Positions 52,896 to 62,648 of a stretch of DNA of 64,000 nt are shown in pieces. The stretch spans positions 1,100,116 to 1,164,115 of the forward strand of contig JABAKD010000006.1 in assembly GCA_012845835.1 (NCBI GenBank), in the 5' to 3' direction. The position numbers were made by a program, and so were the translations under genes. Below the pieces are notes generated by a model. It ran no database searches. It was not told the origin of the DNA and saw only the letters and a program-made list of their open reading frames with translations. How positions within the stretch are numbered: position 1 is the first letter of the stretch; each line of letters opens with the position of its first letter. The stretch comes from Undaria pinnatifida. Lineage: Eukaryota; Sar; Phaeophyceae; Laminariales; Alariaceae.

Positions 52896-55274
52896 GTGTG
52901 CGTGGGGATGACGTGGAGGCGGATTATTGCGGCCGGAACCATGCGGCAGTGGCTTCCACGGCTAGAGGAGGCCAACCGCGAATTGAGACAGTTTGGAGTC
53001 GTAGTACGAGGGGGAGTGGAACATGTAGCGCTACGCGCAAAAGTACATCACGAGGCAAAAAACTGGCGGATCTTCACCGATTGCTCCAACGCATTCAACA
53101 CAGTGAACCGGACTGCTATGCTAGCGGAGGCAGCCACTTGCGTGCCGGCGCTTACACCGTTCGTGGCAAAATATTACCACGAGGTGTCTGCGCCCGTGTT
53201 TTTTCAGATGGAACCGGCAGAAAGGCGGAAGATCGCCTGTTCCAGCGGGGTGCAACAAGGGGATGCCATGGGGCCGGCGTTGTTCTGCATGCCGCTCCTG
53301 CCGGTGCTGAAGCGGACACGAGCGGAGTTCGGGCTAAGAGGTGTAGAGGCGTTCGCTTACCTAGATGATATTAGCATCGGAATGATGGAAATCACACCCG
53401 ATACTGTGGAAGTGGTACCCTTCCTCCAGCGTGAGCTGTCCAACATCGGAATTGCGATCAACCCGAGCAAAACGATTGCCCTGCCCCCAAAGGGGCACGT
53501 ACCTACACCGGAACAAATTGCCCTTCTTGAAGGCATTGGCGTCAGCATCGCCGAACGTGGTGGGTTTAAGGTGGTGGGGGTGCCCATGGGCACAGATGAG
53601 TACGCGAGGGATAGCGCAATGGAGATAGTCCGAAACGGGGGAGCGGAGCAACTTGCGCGGATGTTATCGCGCATGCCGGACAAGCAACCAGCCTACCTGA
53701 TTGCCACTGGCTTTATGATTCAACGGACCTCTTACCTTGAATGCGTTATGGACCCAGAACTATCGCTGGCTGCATGCAAAAAAGCAGATGGCAACGCCTT
53801 GTGGATGCTGGAGAAATTGCTCGATCTCGCGGGGGCAGCAGAAAAATCGTCGTTCTTCGCGGACGAAAAATCGTCGTTCTTCGCGGACGGGTGCCCGACA
53901 AACATGTTGACCCTGCAACCCCATCAACAGGCGCAGGCGAGCCTGTCCACGGGGGCCGGAGGGTTTGGGCTGTCGCCGGCTGAAGCCCGGAGGATGTCAG
54001 CATCCGTTGGGAGCTCGGTGGCGACGGTGCCAGAGGTGCTTGCTGATCTGTCCGGCGCAAAAGGCAACAAAGTCCGGAGGCAGCTGCCCGATTCTGACCT
54101 CGTGCGGCGCATCTGGAACAGCGTCAGGGACCTGTGCGATGTGCATGGGGTTTCAGAGGAGGTCATGGCGAACATCGTGCCGGAAAGCTGGCGGGACAGA
54201 GCCTTTAGAGCAGGAGAGCAAGGTGCCTCAGGGCAATCAGTTGCAAACGTGTTGCCTGCACCCGACGACGAAACTATCACCTCCAGCAAAGCGCAGCATA
54301 GACTGAGTAAACTGGTAAACCGAGTACATTATGAGAAGTGCGTCTCTTTGCTGGGCCAGTCCCCCGAGACGAGGCCCCAGCGAGGCACAAGCAAATCTCA
54401 AGGCGAGAAGGAGACACGAGGCTTGGCCAAGGCCCGGCAACGGAGTCAATCGGGATCAGGGGCTACCACCTTGCTAAGGGCGAGGCCTGTAGACTCAGCT
54501 AGAACCATCCCTGCATTAGAGTTTGTGACTGCGGGGAAGATATTTTTGGGGATAGAGGAATTCCTGGCGGCGAGGTACCCATGCTGCGGTGAACCGGAGG
54601 TTAATACGCGGCATGCACGATTGTGTCACCGATCGGGCGCGCAAGTGAAACAGCACCAACCCCTTATACACGCGCTTTCCCGCACCCTTAAGAGCATGCC
54701 CATCCGCCATCAGGTGGAAAGCGGAGCCCCGTTCCACGCTGACAGGGATTTGCGAATGGACATCGAGATTGAGGCAGGTGGAATAAGAGATGCTACGGCA
54801 TCGGAGTATCGCGACAAGTCGATACTCCTCGACGTGACGTATGCGGACCCACAATCAGGGGTCCACGTGCGGGCAGGAAGCGCGGATCGAAACGGATCAG
54901 CGGCTTCCACTTCTGAGGCACGCAAGCGCAACCACTACGCTCGTCCGGGACAGGTATCCTTCGACGAACGCAGCTACAAACTCGCCACCCTCGCGGTGGA
55001 AAGCTTTGGGCGCCTCGGTAAAGAAGGCAGCGATCTGATCGATCAGATGGCGGCAAGCATCGTTGGAGGGACGGACGCATCGTCCCTAGGGCGGAAAGGC
55101 GTGTGCAAGGAGCGACCATTCCCAATAATCTCTGTCACCACTCAGGTCGCGATTTCGCGCAGAGTTCATCGGTATAGGCTATTTCTGAGGGATCGTCAGG
55201 CCGCGAGGGGGAGGGAGGAAGAATCGGGAGGACTACGGCCACTGGTCTGGGGTGGCAATATTGATGAGGATTAA
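52896..55274 (+). CDS. Reverse transcriptase with C-terminal Cys/His motif and restriction-like endonuclease
   Basis: A 792-residue ORF. RT motifs are visible in order: A as FTDCSNAFNT (about 60-69), B as SSGVQQGDAMGPALF (116-130), C as FAYLDDISI (153-161) with the catalytic DD, D as NPSKTIALPP (189-198), and VVGVPMGTDE (226-235). The Cys/His motif CCGEPEVNTRHARLC lies at about 563-577. Next comes RHQVE, DLRMDIEIEAGG (from about 618) and KSILLDVTYADP (D at about 646), matching the R-D/DVT core of RLE domains. Such proteins nick target DNA and prime reverse transcription there. A 24-bp exact tandem duplication adds EKSSFFAD at 53841-53888. The true N-terminus lies upstream in a broken frame; the start given is only the first start-like codon after the shift. 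Confidence 0.9.
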   Translation: MCVGMTWRRIIAAGTMRQWLPRLEEANRELRQFGVVVRGGVEHVALRAKVHHEAKNWRIFTDCSNAFNTVNRTAMLAEAATCVPALTPFVAKYYHEVSAPVFFQMEPAERRKIACSSGVQQGDAMGPALFCMPLLPVLKRTRAEFGLRGVEAFAYLDDISIGMMEITPDTVEVVPFLQRELSNIGIAINPSKTIALPPKGHVPTPEQIALLEGIGVSIAERGGFKVVGVPMGTDEYARDSAMEIVRNGGAEQLARMLSRMPDKQPAYLIATGFMIQRTSYLECVMDPELSLAACKKADGNALWMLEKLLDLAGAAEKSSFFADEKSSFFADGCPTNMLTLQPHQQAQASLSTGAGGFGLSPAEARRMSASVGSSVATVPEVLADLSGAKGNKVRRQLPDSDLVRRIWNSVRDLCDVHGVSEEVMANIVPESWRDRAFRAGEQGASGQSVANVLPAPDDETITSSKAQHRLSKLVNRVHYEKCVSLLGQSPETRPQRGTSKSQGEKETRGLAKARQRSQSGSGATTLLRARPVDSARTIPALEFVTAGKIFLGIEEFLAARYPCCGEPEVNTRHARLCHRSGAQVKQHQPLIHALSRTLKSMPIRHQVESGAPFHADRDLRMDIEIEAGGIRDATASEYRDKSILLDVTYADPQSGVHVRAGSADRNGSAASTSEARKRNHYARPGQVSFDERSYKLATLAVESFGRLGKEGSDLIDQMAASIVGGTDASSLGRKGVCKERPFPIISVTTQVAISRRVHRYRLFLRDRQAARGREEESGGLRPLVWGGNIDED

Positions 55275-55360
55275 GGTAGACTCTCAGCTAAAACATATAC
55301 AGGGCAAGGAAATAATAGTAGTAGATAAAATGAGAAGATGAGGGGAAAGGAAAAATGGGC

Positions 55361-55857
55361 AAACGGTTGGCGGAAGATACCACTGCATTGTGATGTGATC
55401 ATTCTACTTCATATTGGGTACTACTGCTGCTTTATGGAAGGATATTCGATTTACATCGGAACGGAATCTACGCTATATTCTCCCGCCCCCCTTTTGATCA
55501 AAATCAGGCCCCCACGTCCTTAAAAACTCCGCCCTCCCCTCACCGGTTATTCGACTTACAGGATTCACTTGATAAACGGATGCATTTCCTTCCACAGCTG
55601 TCAGATTTTGTCCCCCTCAGAAACGGGTTTTATAGTTTCCGCGCACAGACTGCCTAACATCACCCTGTTGACCCTGATAGCTACACTGTAATTGCAAGGG
55701 GAGTCGCCGACCTATATCCTTAATGAGGACACACAACCCGTAGTACGCGCGATCGGAGTATCACACACAGCTTGTAAAGATGAGTTTCGACAAAATATTC
55801 GATCTCACAGCTGGAGTGTATTTTGATTTTTATAATATTGTCGGAGGGCAAAAATAA
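55361..55857 (+). mobile_element. Second copy of the 142-bp segment, split by an insertion
   Basis: GGTTGGCGGAAGATACCACT through CGGAATCTACGCTATATT (55361-55480), then TTGTCGGAGGGCAAAAATAA (from about 55838), align with 39453-39594. About 355 bases in between include repeat A. It begins only about 90 bases after the RT stop codon, so its first part could be the retroelement's 3' untranslated tail. Confidence 0.7.
55601..55833 (+). repeat. Repeat A, plus-strand copy inside the split 142-bp segment
   Basis: It aligns with 17348-17560 (+) and 14968-15180 (-). It begins TGTCAGATTTTGTCCCCCTC and ends CGATCTCACAGCTGGAGTG. The flanking sequence shows it was inserted together with about 120 bases of unrelated sequence. 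Confidence 0.75.
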
Positions 55858-56837
55858 TGAGGATGATAATACCTGGTAGACTCGTAGACTAGAGGTGTGA
55901 CTAAAAAAAAGCAGAGCAGCACCTAGTCTATAGACTATATAGCTGAGGGGTGATCATCGAGCTTATTTTAACGTGAAAACTGATAGCTGAAAGGCTATGC
56001 CGCCCTTACCCCCCTGTTTACGACCGTTACGTGCTTTCTACTCACTGTAAATGGCCCGATCATGCTTTCAACAGTGCAGTGAGCCTTCAAGATAGGGGGC
56101 AGGTGCGCGTGAGCGCTCCGCGAGCTGCGAGGTCGGGGATAGGCAGTGGTGATGGGGCACGCCACTTGGCTGCCAACCTCCGCACCGGGCACCGTTGCCC
56201 ATGGACACACACGCTGGCAACACTACAAAGTGCTGAGCTGCCCTCGAAGGCTGGCCGCGGGCCACCCCCACGCAGCGCGCAGCATGAGCACAGCGGACAA
56301 CGATCCTGGATCTTGTGTACATAGACTATGCTTGTTCCTCTTTGATCGCAAATGTTTGAAGAATCAATTTATAATTTTGATATCTTTGGAACTTGCCCCT
56401 TGCAGAGATGCCTTCTGCAACTTGGAAAACCTCGCCCGCCGTTGAAGGCTCCCACAAACAGGTTGCTTCCTCAGCTGCGAACATGTTGTGTGGGACGGGG
56501 AGCGTTGATAGTTGAAGGCACAGGCGATTATAAGTAGAAACACCTGGAGGAAGAGCACTGCAGTTGCACCGTTGAAGGGGGTGAGTGGGATTGAGTCTTC
56601 TTTTCTGGCAATCAGTTGATGCTCTCATTTTTGCGTGATTGAACGACTCTGATGTAGGTATGCTGTATCCCGGTGACACTTGACGAAACTGGTGCCCCAA
56701 CTGCTGACTGCCGTGATGTGTTTGTTCTAATTCCGCCCATCGACACTCAGGACATCCAGTGTGCGTGCAGATTCTATACGTAGTCTAGAGATATACAAGT
56801 TGTTTGATCATAAAGCTATATACCAGTACGAGACAGA
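55858..56837. other. No supported gene
   Basis: The 56.09-56.33 kb part is GC-rich with frames open on both strands, and a 124-codon minus-strand frame lies at 56326-56700. None shows domains or splice signals strong enough to call. TACCTGGTA occurs at 55870-55878. Confidence 0.4.
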
Positions 56838-57495
56838 TATCACCTGTGTTGCACCCCTCACATAATGACATATTCAGCTCCACATCTCCGAATTCTCAAA
56901 CTCGGAACTCATTTGAGAGACTGGAACCATACCTACATCCCTTAGGAACACCCTGTAATCCCGCCACATCCACTGCTGCACTTGGGCAATTAAATTGTGC
57001 AGGATACAAGCGTGTACCTTAGTGCTATCACTATAGCTCACCAAAACGGCAGATAATTTCATGTCAATTCAGGGACGCGACCATGTCGCTGAGAGTTGAT
57101 TTGTGCTTCCATGATTAGATTTGCACAGCTGTTTTTTTTTCAAATTTGAACTCAGTGTTTATTACAGAAACTTTAGCTGGTGTAAAAATACCACCTAGGT
57201 TCAAATTTGAAAAATACTGTGCTAACCAAGTCCTGGAAGCACAATCCAACTCTCAGGAACGTGGTCGCGTCCCCACGTCGACATGAAATTATCTGCCGTT
57301 CTGTCATAGTGATGCCATAGCACTAAGGTACACGCTTATACCCTGCATAATTCAATTGCCCAAGTACAGCAGTGTGTGTTGCGGAATTACGGAGTTTCCC
57401 TAAGGAATGCAGGTGTGGTTCCAGTCTCTCAAATAAATGCCGATTTTTTTTTTTTTCAAATGACAGCAGTGGTGACGGGTGCAACAACAGTGATA
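56838..57495. mobile_element. Foldback element with about 300-bp inverted arms
   Basis: The left arm (about 56838-57152) and right arm (about 57199-57495) are diverged inverted copies. GATATCAC, ATTTGAGAGACTGGAACC, GTGTACCTTAGTGCTAT, GGCAGATAATTTCATGTC and CAAATTTGAAC occur in mirrored order around a roughly 45-base spacer. Arms differ by substitutions and small indels (one has a longer T/A tract). Frames inside are repeat shadows. A transcript would form a long hairpin. Confidence 0.85.
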
Positions 57496-57635
57496 TCGCA
57501 AATTCACTCCGTATCATAAGGAGTTTTGATATTTGAGCATGCAATCCAGCCAAACGTACTGAATACGACAAAAGCACTGATACTACCTGTTCGTAGCATT
57601 AGTAAAATGGTTACTCCCGCACAGCAGCAGTATCA

Positions 57636-58350
57636 TAGGACCCGATTTCTGCCTGTCTGGCTTATCGGATAGCCCACGAAACGTTACTCGCGGCACGCGT
57701 AACTCTGTGATTTGACGCGACTTTCAGAGTACCGCTGGCCGGTGCACTGATACTCTTCTTTCTGCCTTGAGCAAGCTACGAGTGGTTGTTCTGGCGCTGC
57801 AGTAGGACCTACAGCAGTAGAACCTGATGGATGTACCTGGTACCATACGTAGGTATGGCTTATCGGATAGCCCACAAAACGATACCTGGTGTGTATGCAT
57901 GCGATTACCTGTTGCGTGTATTACTGGCGATCGGGCTGCAAAAGTAAGAGTGAGACGTATTCCTTTCTTCTCCCGCGTAACCTATAAGATTTGATGTTAG
58001 AGCACTGACTAGGGCTGCACTGAGCTTTGATCAATGATGCTCTTCTTGCTGTCTTGAGAATGCCAAGAGTTATTCCTTGACAACAGCAGCACGGCCTAAT
58101 TTATGTCAGTTTTGGTCATCAGATGGCCCACGACACGATACCGGTGCTTGCGATCGGACCCGGGAAATAGGAGTGAGCCGCGTAACTTTCTTGTCCAACG
58201 TAACACTTGTATTTGACGTGTTTTTTAGAGAAGCTCAAGCATTGGCCGATGCACTGATGCCCTTCTTGTTGCCTAAGGCAAGTCTGTTGTTCGTGCGCAG
58301 CAAGACCGTAGAACCTGGTTTCTGTCACCCTGGCTTGTCGAATACCAGGT
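57636..58350 (+). repeat. Diverged tandem repeat, about 220-245-bp unit, three copies
   Basis: Units share GGCTTATCGGATAGCCCACG (with AAACGATAC), CGCGTAAC, TTTGACG, GCACTGATNCTCTTCTTNCTG and TAGAACCTG. TACCTGGTA or TACCAGGTA occurs at 57834 and 58343. The 193-codon frame at 58077-58658 runs through these repeats and the adjacent MITE and is not considered a gene. Confidence 0.65.
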
Positions 58351-58507
58351 ACGTGGTAATCGACAAAGTACGTGGTAGTCGACAAAACTGCAGTTGCAAT
58401 CACGTTGCGAAGGTAACGGTGACGTGGGCGTCGTCAGCTTTCTTCTCTTACGCACGCAGTTATTTTACGGTATCAGCAGTCGCAAAAAAAAGGCGTGAGG
58501 TTGTATT

Positions 58508-58707
58508 CAGGGCTTTTCGCGGGTGGGATGGAGTCTATCGGATCGGGTCGGGTCAGGGTAACCCGGTTCGACCCGTGGTGTTACGGAGAGTCCTGATTCG
58601 ACCCGTGAGAGTTCGAACACCTCCTGACCCGCCCCGACTCGAACAGCGACTTTTTTAATCGTTCTGACCCGACCCGCGGGCCGGGTCATGACCCGTGAAC
58701 ACCCCTG
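58508..58707. mobile_element. hAT-like MITE upstream of gene 2
   Basis: The left end CAGGGCTTTTCGCGGGT is an imperfect inverse of the right end GACCCGTGAACACCCCTG, with GGGTCGGGTC and GACCCG repeats inside. It is flanked by GTTGTATT and GTTTTATT, an 8-bp duplication with one mismatch, as expected for hAT elements. It ends about 140 bp before the gene 2 start codon. A relative lies at 60133-60335 inside the gene. Confidence 0.75.
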
Positions 58708-58848
58708 GTTTTATTGTTCTACCGGTAGCGTTTGCCGCAAATTCGAGGTAACGCACAGCGAGACCACCGGTGTAAATTTGAGTCTGACCTGTGGTTTTTC
58801 CCCGCAGGCTCGTATCCATAAATAGTTGCCCCAAAGACGAAGGCGCGG

Positions 58849-59051
58849 ATGGGCTCTCCGGAAAGCACTCCAGACGAAGAAAACACTCCGGCTGGGGAAC
58901 CGCAACGCTTTATACAAACTGCAGAGGGGGGCCACGACGCTAGCGAGGCCGTGTTGCTGTACTACAAGTACGTCCACCTGGGGGAAGAGCGGCGTGCTGC
59001 CGTGAGTGAGTGGTACCTGCAGACTTGTGGTGCGGAGGGCCTGCGGGGCAG
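58849..59051 (+). CDS. Gene 2 exon 1: TrhO/UPF0176-type rhodanese protein, N-terminus
   Basis: The ATG at 58849 is the first in frame after a TAA about 27 bases upstream. Sixty-seven codons end in phase 2 at AG|GTGGGA. The N-terminus is acidic (MGSPESTPDEENTP), followed by EAVLLYYKYVHLGEERR and WYLQTCGAEGLRGR. The LLYYKYV...LRGR pattern is the usual opening strand and helix of TrhO/UPF0176 proteins, which in bacteria hydroxylate uridine 34 of tRNA. The product ends exactly where that family continues GRV(R)VA, supplied by exon 2. A hAT-like MITE lies just upstream. Confidence 0.82.
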
Positions 59052-59723
59052 GTGGGACTTTATAGCATACGCCAGGTAGATATTAATATAAATGGTAGTG
59101 ACTGCATATACGGGCTTTAGTCGGCCAATGTGATGAAACTGACGATGATAGCTTTGACGAGAAGGTATGGACAGCACATTGCCGCTACAGCGCCTTTCGA
59201 GTACTGCTACAGCAAAGGTGCGAGCGAACAGATAGAAAATGGTGATTTGGCCAACTTTTGTTTTTCGAAAACATACAAAGTAGGCTTACACCCGTCTTGA
59301 TGTGCCCCCCTACTGTGTAGGCTACGGTAGTCTTATGCTCGTTCTGCGCTTTCCCCCTAGTTTGTACTGACATAATTCTTGCTGGATGAGGAGCGTTACA
59401 AGCATGCTGACGGGTTTCCCCCCATTTGCACTCGTTATGCGAGAGTAAAGGCCCGCTTATGATATTTTTTGCTGTTAAAAACGCCTAATCATGCCGACCA
59501 AGTTGTTATTGATGCCGAAAGGAGCATATAACCTTCGGTGGATCGGCAAGCCTTGATGCATACTTCAGCGGCGTGATAGTGTATTTACACGCTCGCACCG
59601 CAAACCCTTAAGGGACAAACGTCGCCACTGCTGCCTTTCTCTCTGCCCACCCGCCTCCTCCTTTTCTTCCGCATTGGGGTAATTTTTCCCGCCGCGCATC
59701 ATCAACACCGACCCGCGCAAAAG

Positions 59724-59877
59724 AGTTCGAGTAGCACTGGACGGAGTCAATTGCACTCTTGGAGGAGCCCACGCCGCGCTGCGCAGGCACATCGGCAGCA
59801 TTATGGCGCATTCCGACATTGAAGGCAAAGATATCGACTTCAAGCTTTCCGTCTCGCAGGGCCCCAGGAACGTCCAG
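59724..59877 (+). CDS. Gene 2 exon 2: TrhO N-terminal domain
   Basis: The acceptor GCGCAAAAG|AGTT restores the split Arg codon, so exon 1 ...GLRG plus RVRVALDGVNCTLGG reads straight through. This matches the family signature G-R-V-x-(V/I)-A-x-(D/E)-G-(V/I)-N-x-T-(L/V)-(G/S)-G. It continues HAALRRHIGSIMAHSDIEG and DIDFKLSVSQGPRNVQ, as in plant and algal members. The donor is CAG|GTGCGA, phase 0. The acceptor lacks a strong pyrimidine tract, but phase and protein fit make it likely. The intron before it is 672 bp. Confidence 0.85.
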
Positions 59878-60132
59878 GTGCGATGCTTGTTTTGGAGCTG
59901 GAGCGTGTGTCGGACACATGCGGGCCCAAAGATGTCAGGAGACGGCACTTTCATCCCTTGACCCGCGAACGGCAATTTTCCGGTCGTTTACCTTGGCTGA
60001 CGGAAAACTACTTGATTTTAGTGTAATGATTGGTTTGACTGACGCCGTTGACGGCTGGACGTTTTCCCTTGACTGGCCGTCAACTGACGTCTTTGACAGG
60101 GACCCATGCTCGGGGTTGCACCTGAAATGTTC

Positions 60133-60335
60133 CAAGGCTGTTCACGGGTCCGGTAACCTCTCGCGGATCGGGTCGCCCTGAACCGACCCGACCCGACCAG
60201 CGAGATTTGAAAAGCCTCTTGACTCGACCCGTGAGATTTCCAACACCTCCTGGCCCCGACCCGACTCGCCTCGCGAATTTTTGGAAACCTCCTGACACGA
60301 CCTGCGGGACGGCTCTTGACCCGTCAAGACCCCTG
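60133..60335. mobile_element. hAT-like MITE in a gene 2 intron
   Basis: The ends CAAGGCTGTTCACGGGTC and GACCCGTCAAGACCCCTG are imperfect inverts; AAATGTTC and AATTTTTC flank them (6 of 8 matching). It has the same GACCCGACCCGA-rich interior as 58508-58707. Confidence 0.7.
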
Positions 60336-60584
60336 AATTTTTCGAGGCTCGTAGCGTTTAGGAGTTATCTGTCACTATCTCGCCCAGGCACTGGCTTTTT
60401 TTTTACAAATAATGGAACTTCAACCATCTCATGGTATAGGTACGTTTAGGCCGACGACGCCAATGTGGGAATGTGTGCCCCTAGCGGGTTGTCTTGTCAA
60501 TAGTGTGGTTGTGGTGTGGAGGACACACACCGAGGTGGGTCGGTACCTCGGGTCGGCACGGAACGGAGTCTGGGCGACCTCTGG

Positions 60585-60832
60585 CGTGACCTTGAACTTG
60601 TGTGTAGTTAGGCGGTACTGTCTAGGGGAAGGGAACTTTGCTATCCACACGAACATTATTGTAAAAGGTGACCTTGAAGTTGTTCGTAATGAGGCGGTAG
60701 TGTCTAGGGGAAGGAGACCTTGCTATCCACACGAATACTGCTTTAAAATGTGACCTTGCAATTGTGTGTAATGAGGCGGTGCTATCTAGGGGAAGGGGAC
60801 CTTGCTATCCACACGAATACTATTGTAGAGTA
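60585..60832 (+). repeat. Tandem repeat, about 82-bp unit, three copies
   Basis: Units start near 60585, 60668 and 60748. Each contains GTGACCTTGNANTTG, GGCGGTNNTNTCTAGGGGAA and TTGCTATCCACACGAA. It lies in the gene 2 intron between exons 2 and 3. Confidence 0.92.
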
Positions 60833-60900
60833 CAAATGGCATTCCTACGATGATGGTTGGTTGAGCGTTTGAGGAGGAGCTCCGTCGATCAGAAAACTAT

Positions 60901-61063
60901 TTTGGCGAAATAATCATGCTATATATCTTCACGTATATCTCGGACAGAGAGTTTGGCGAAAAATCCATGCCGCTATATATCTTCATGTGTATCTCGGGCA
61001 GATAGTTAGGCGAAAAAACCCTGCCGCTATATATCTGCATGTGTATCTCGGACAGATGGATCA
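60901..61063 (+). repeat. Tandem repeat, about 55-bp unit, three copies
   Basis: Units share TTNGGCGAAAAANCC, TGCCGCTATATATCT and TGTGTATCTCGGACAGA. It is in the same intron as the 82-bp repeat. Confidence 0.92.
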
Positions 61064-61225
61064 CGATCTAGATGATCTATGAATAGATCCAATGTTCGGC
61101 GAAACGTGATGAGTTGGCAAGAGAGCCGCATCATACAGGTCCCACCCAGCAAGCATGTGCACAAGAGCCGTCTCCTACTACCCGCAACATGATAAACATG
61201 ATCTGTACGGTGCAGATCATGATTA
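61064..61225. repeat. GATC-rich dispersed repeat, copy 4
   Basis: It has GATCACGATCTAGATGATC and GATCTGTACGGTGCAGATCA, as in the copies at 7545, 23085 and 26893. Confidence 0.45.
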
Positions 61226-61561
61226 ATCAAGGGTGTATTTGCTCGCGATAGATCTAGATCCTGAAACGAGAATCTGATATTTCCGGCGTGTGTTATGCTC
61301 CGAGTTGTTGGTATGCTGTAACGGTCCAACTGTTAATCCTGCGCCCGTGCACGGGGTGAAATGGCGGAGAGTCGTGCTCGGTGCGTCAGGGTTCTCCCAG
61401 CGGCGGTAGTTGAGAGCACGAAGAGGGGGGGTGTTTCGCCACCGCATTGATGCCATGCCCTGCGACAAAAGTTGACATTGACCTCGTTTGTAAGGAGTTC
61501 CCTCGTTGTGAGGATTGCCCTCGTTGAATGGAGGTTTTCGTGTCCGTTATTGACCGTCCAG

Positions 61562-61633
61562 GCAGCTGAGGAGTCCGGTTTTACAACTCTGTCCGTGAAG
61601 GCGGTCAAAGAGGTGGTCAGCATGGGACCGCGG
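61562..61633 (+). CDS. Gene 2 exon 3 (24 codons)
   Basis: Acceptor TTATTGACCGTCCAG|GCA and donor CGG|GTGAGT bound 24 codons, phase 0 at both ends. AAEESGFTTLSVKAVKEVV matches the TrhO segment x-x-G-F-x-x-L-x-V-(R/K)-x-V-(K/E)-E-(I/V)-V that ends the N-terminal domain. It joins exon 2 without a phase conflict. The intron before it is 1,684 bp and filled with MITE and tandem repeats. Confidence 0.85.
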
Positions 61634-62037
61634 GTGAGTCCTTGCGTGCTTCCTAGGCATTGTAGGGCTGTGCGTTGACTGGGCTTGACGGCTATTAATA
61701 TTGCGGAACTCCTTTTTTGTAGGATGGAGTACCCAAAACTAAACGGGGACCGGGACAAATAGCATCCACGCTTTGTTTATAGCTTTTCGTTTGAGAGTTT
61801 TTGTTGTCCGAGCTACACGCTAGTGCGGAGCCCCACGCGAATACAGTCGTCATGTAGGACGGCTTGACCGAAAAGTGGCCATGCTTTCGTCGTTGTGTTA
61901 CGTTTCGTCTTTTTAGCAGTGGACCTCTGTAATAGTTTGTTTTGTTGAGAGGATAACAACCAGCTGACGTTCGTCGTTTTCGGTATTCAATACATTGCGA
62001 TCCTCAAACAAACGCGCAAGTCAGATAAGAAAAACGA

Positions 62038-62150
62038 GGGTTCAGCATTCCCCCTGCTCATCGATTTTCATCGAATTTTGCCAGCTTACGCTCTCGCGCT
62101 TTCCATGAATCTATGTTTTGCTCACGAGAAAGCCCTCTGCAGTGGTACGA
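62038..62150 (-). mobile_element. tRNA-derived SINE, copy 6 (fragment)
   Basis: Only the middle of the body is present (GGGTTCAGCATTCCCCCTGC, CTCATCGATTTTCATCG, TTACGCTCTCGCGCTTTCC). Both head and tail are missing. It ends about 30 bp before the exon 4 acceptor of gene 2. Confidence 0.7.
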
Positions 62151-62181
62151 GTGACATACTAATCACACTGTTCTGCCTTAG

Positions 62182-62648
62182 TCCCTCGTGGCATGGCCCT
62201 CACCCACGCTGATTGGCCCTCCCAATGAACAGGGCGCGGGTCTTTCCCACCGGCAAGGTGGGAGACACATTTCTCCGCAAGAGTTTCATGGCTTTTTGCG
62301 GCAAGAAATGGCGCGAAAGCAAAAAGAAATGGCGCGAGCGGAACAAGCAATTGCGCGAAAGCCACAAGAACTGGCGCGAACAGAACAAGACAATGCGCGA
62401 GCAAAACGCTTTCAAGGGGAGAGGGAGACCACCGGCGGTGCAGAGAACGTGAGAGCTGGGGCACGCGTTTCTTCGCCAGGAGTACGGGGTCAAGGAGGAG
62501 CCGAAGAGGTTTCCATGGAGGAGGCTGTAGACGGGGGTGAGGAGGGAGGGCGGACTCGCGAGCCTGTGGTACCAGGGGCGTTCGAAGATAAGGAAGCTGT
62601 TCTGCTCGACGTTCGCAACGTTTACGAGACCAGCATTGGGCACTTCAG
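62182..62648 (+). CDS. Gene 2 exon 4: linker, heptad insert and start of rhodanese domain
   Basis: Acceptor TGTTCTGCCTTAG|TCC (phase 0) and donor TTCAG|GTTTGC (phase 2) bound 467 bases. GGRHISPQEFHGFL (about residues 169-182 of the joined protein) is the family's G-G-x-H-(L/I)-(S/T)-P box. Five exact 7-residue repeats of the QEMARKQ type follow at 62302-62406, then an acidic, Gly-rich stretch. The rhodanese domain opens at EAVLLDVRNVYETSIGHFR (281-299), with the conserved LLDVRN and GHF. Bacterial relatives have only a short link here, so the roughly 95-residue insert is unusual. Confidence 0.87.

Larger units (their letters stand above)
44530..55360 (+). mobile_element. Degraded RLE-type non-LTR retrotransposon (LINE-like)
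   Basis: A GC-rich block with a consistent + orientation. It runs through proline/arginine/serine-rich 5' repeats (44.5-48.1 kb), a series of RING-like zinc-finger modules (48.5-52.0 kb), and an RT plus C-terminal Cys/His motif and endonuclease-like domain (52.2-55.27 kb). No LTRs were found. A C-terminal endonuclease after RT is the architecture of R2/R4/NeSL-type elements, as opposed to those with an N-terminal APE endonuclease. Frame breaks through the 5' and middle parts mean this copy is dead. The left limit is uncertain, and several elements could be nested. Confidence 0.75.

Noticed and set aside
56326-56700. 124-codon minus-strand frame
   Set aside because: No domain, no splice context and an unremarkable start; insufficient to call.
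58077-58658. 193-codon open frame as a gene
   Set aside because: It runs across diverged tandem repeats and into a hAT-like MITE, with no domain or splice support.
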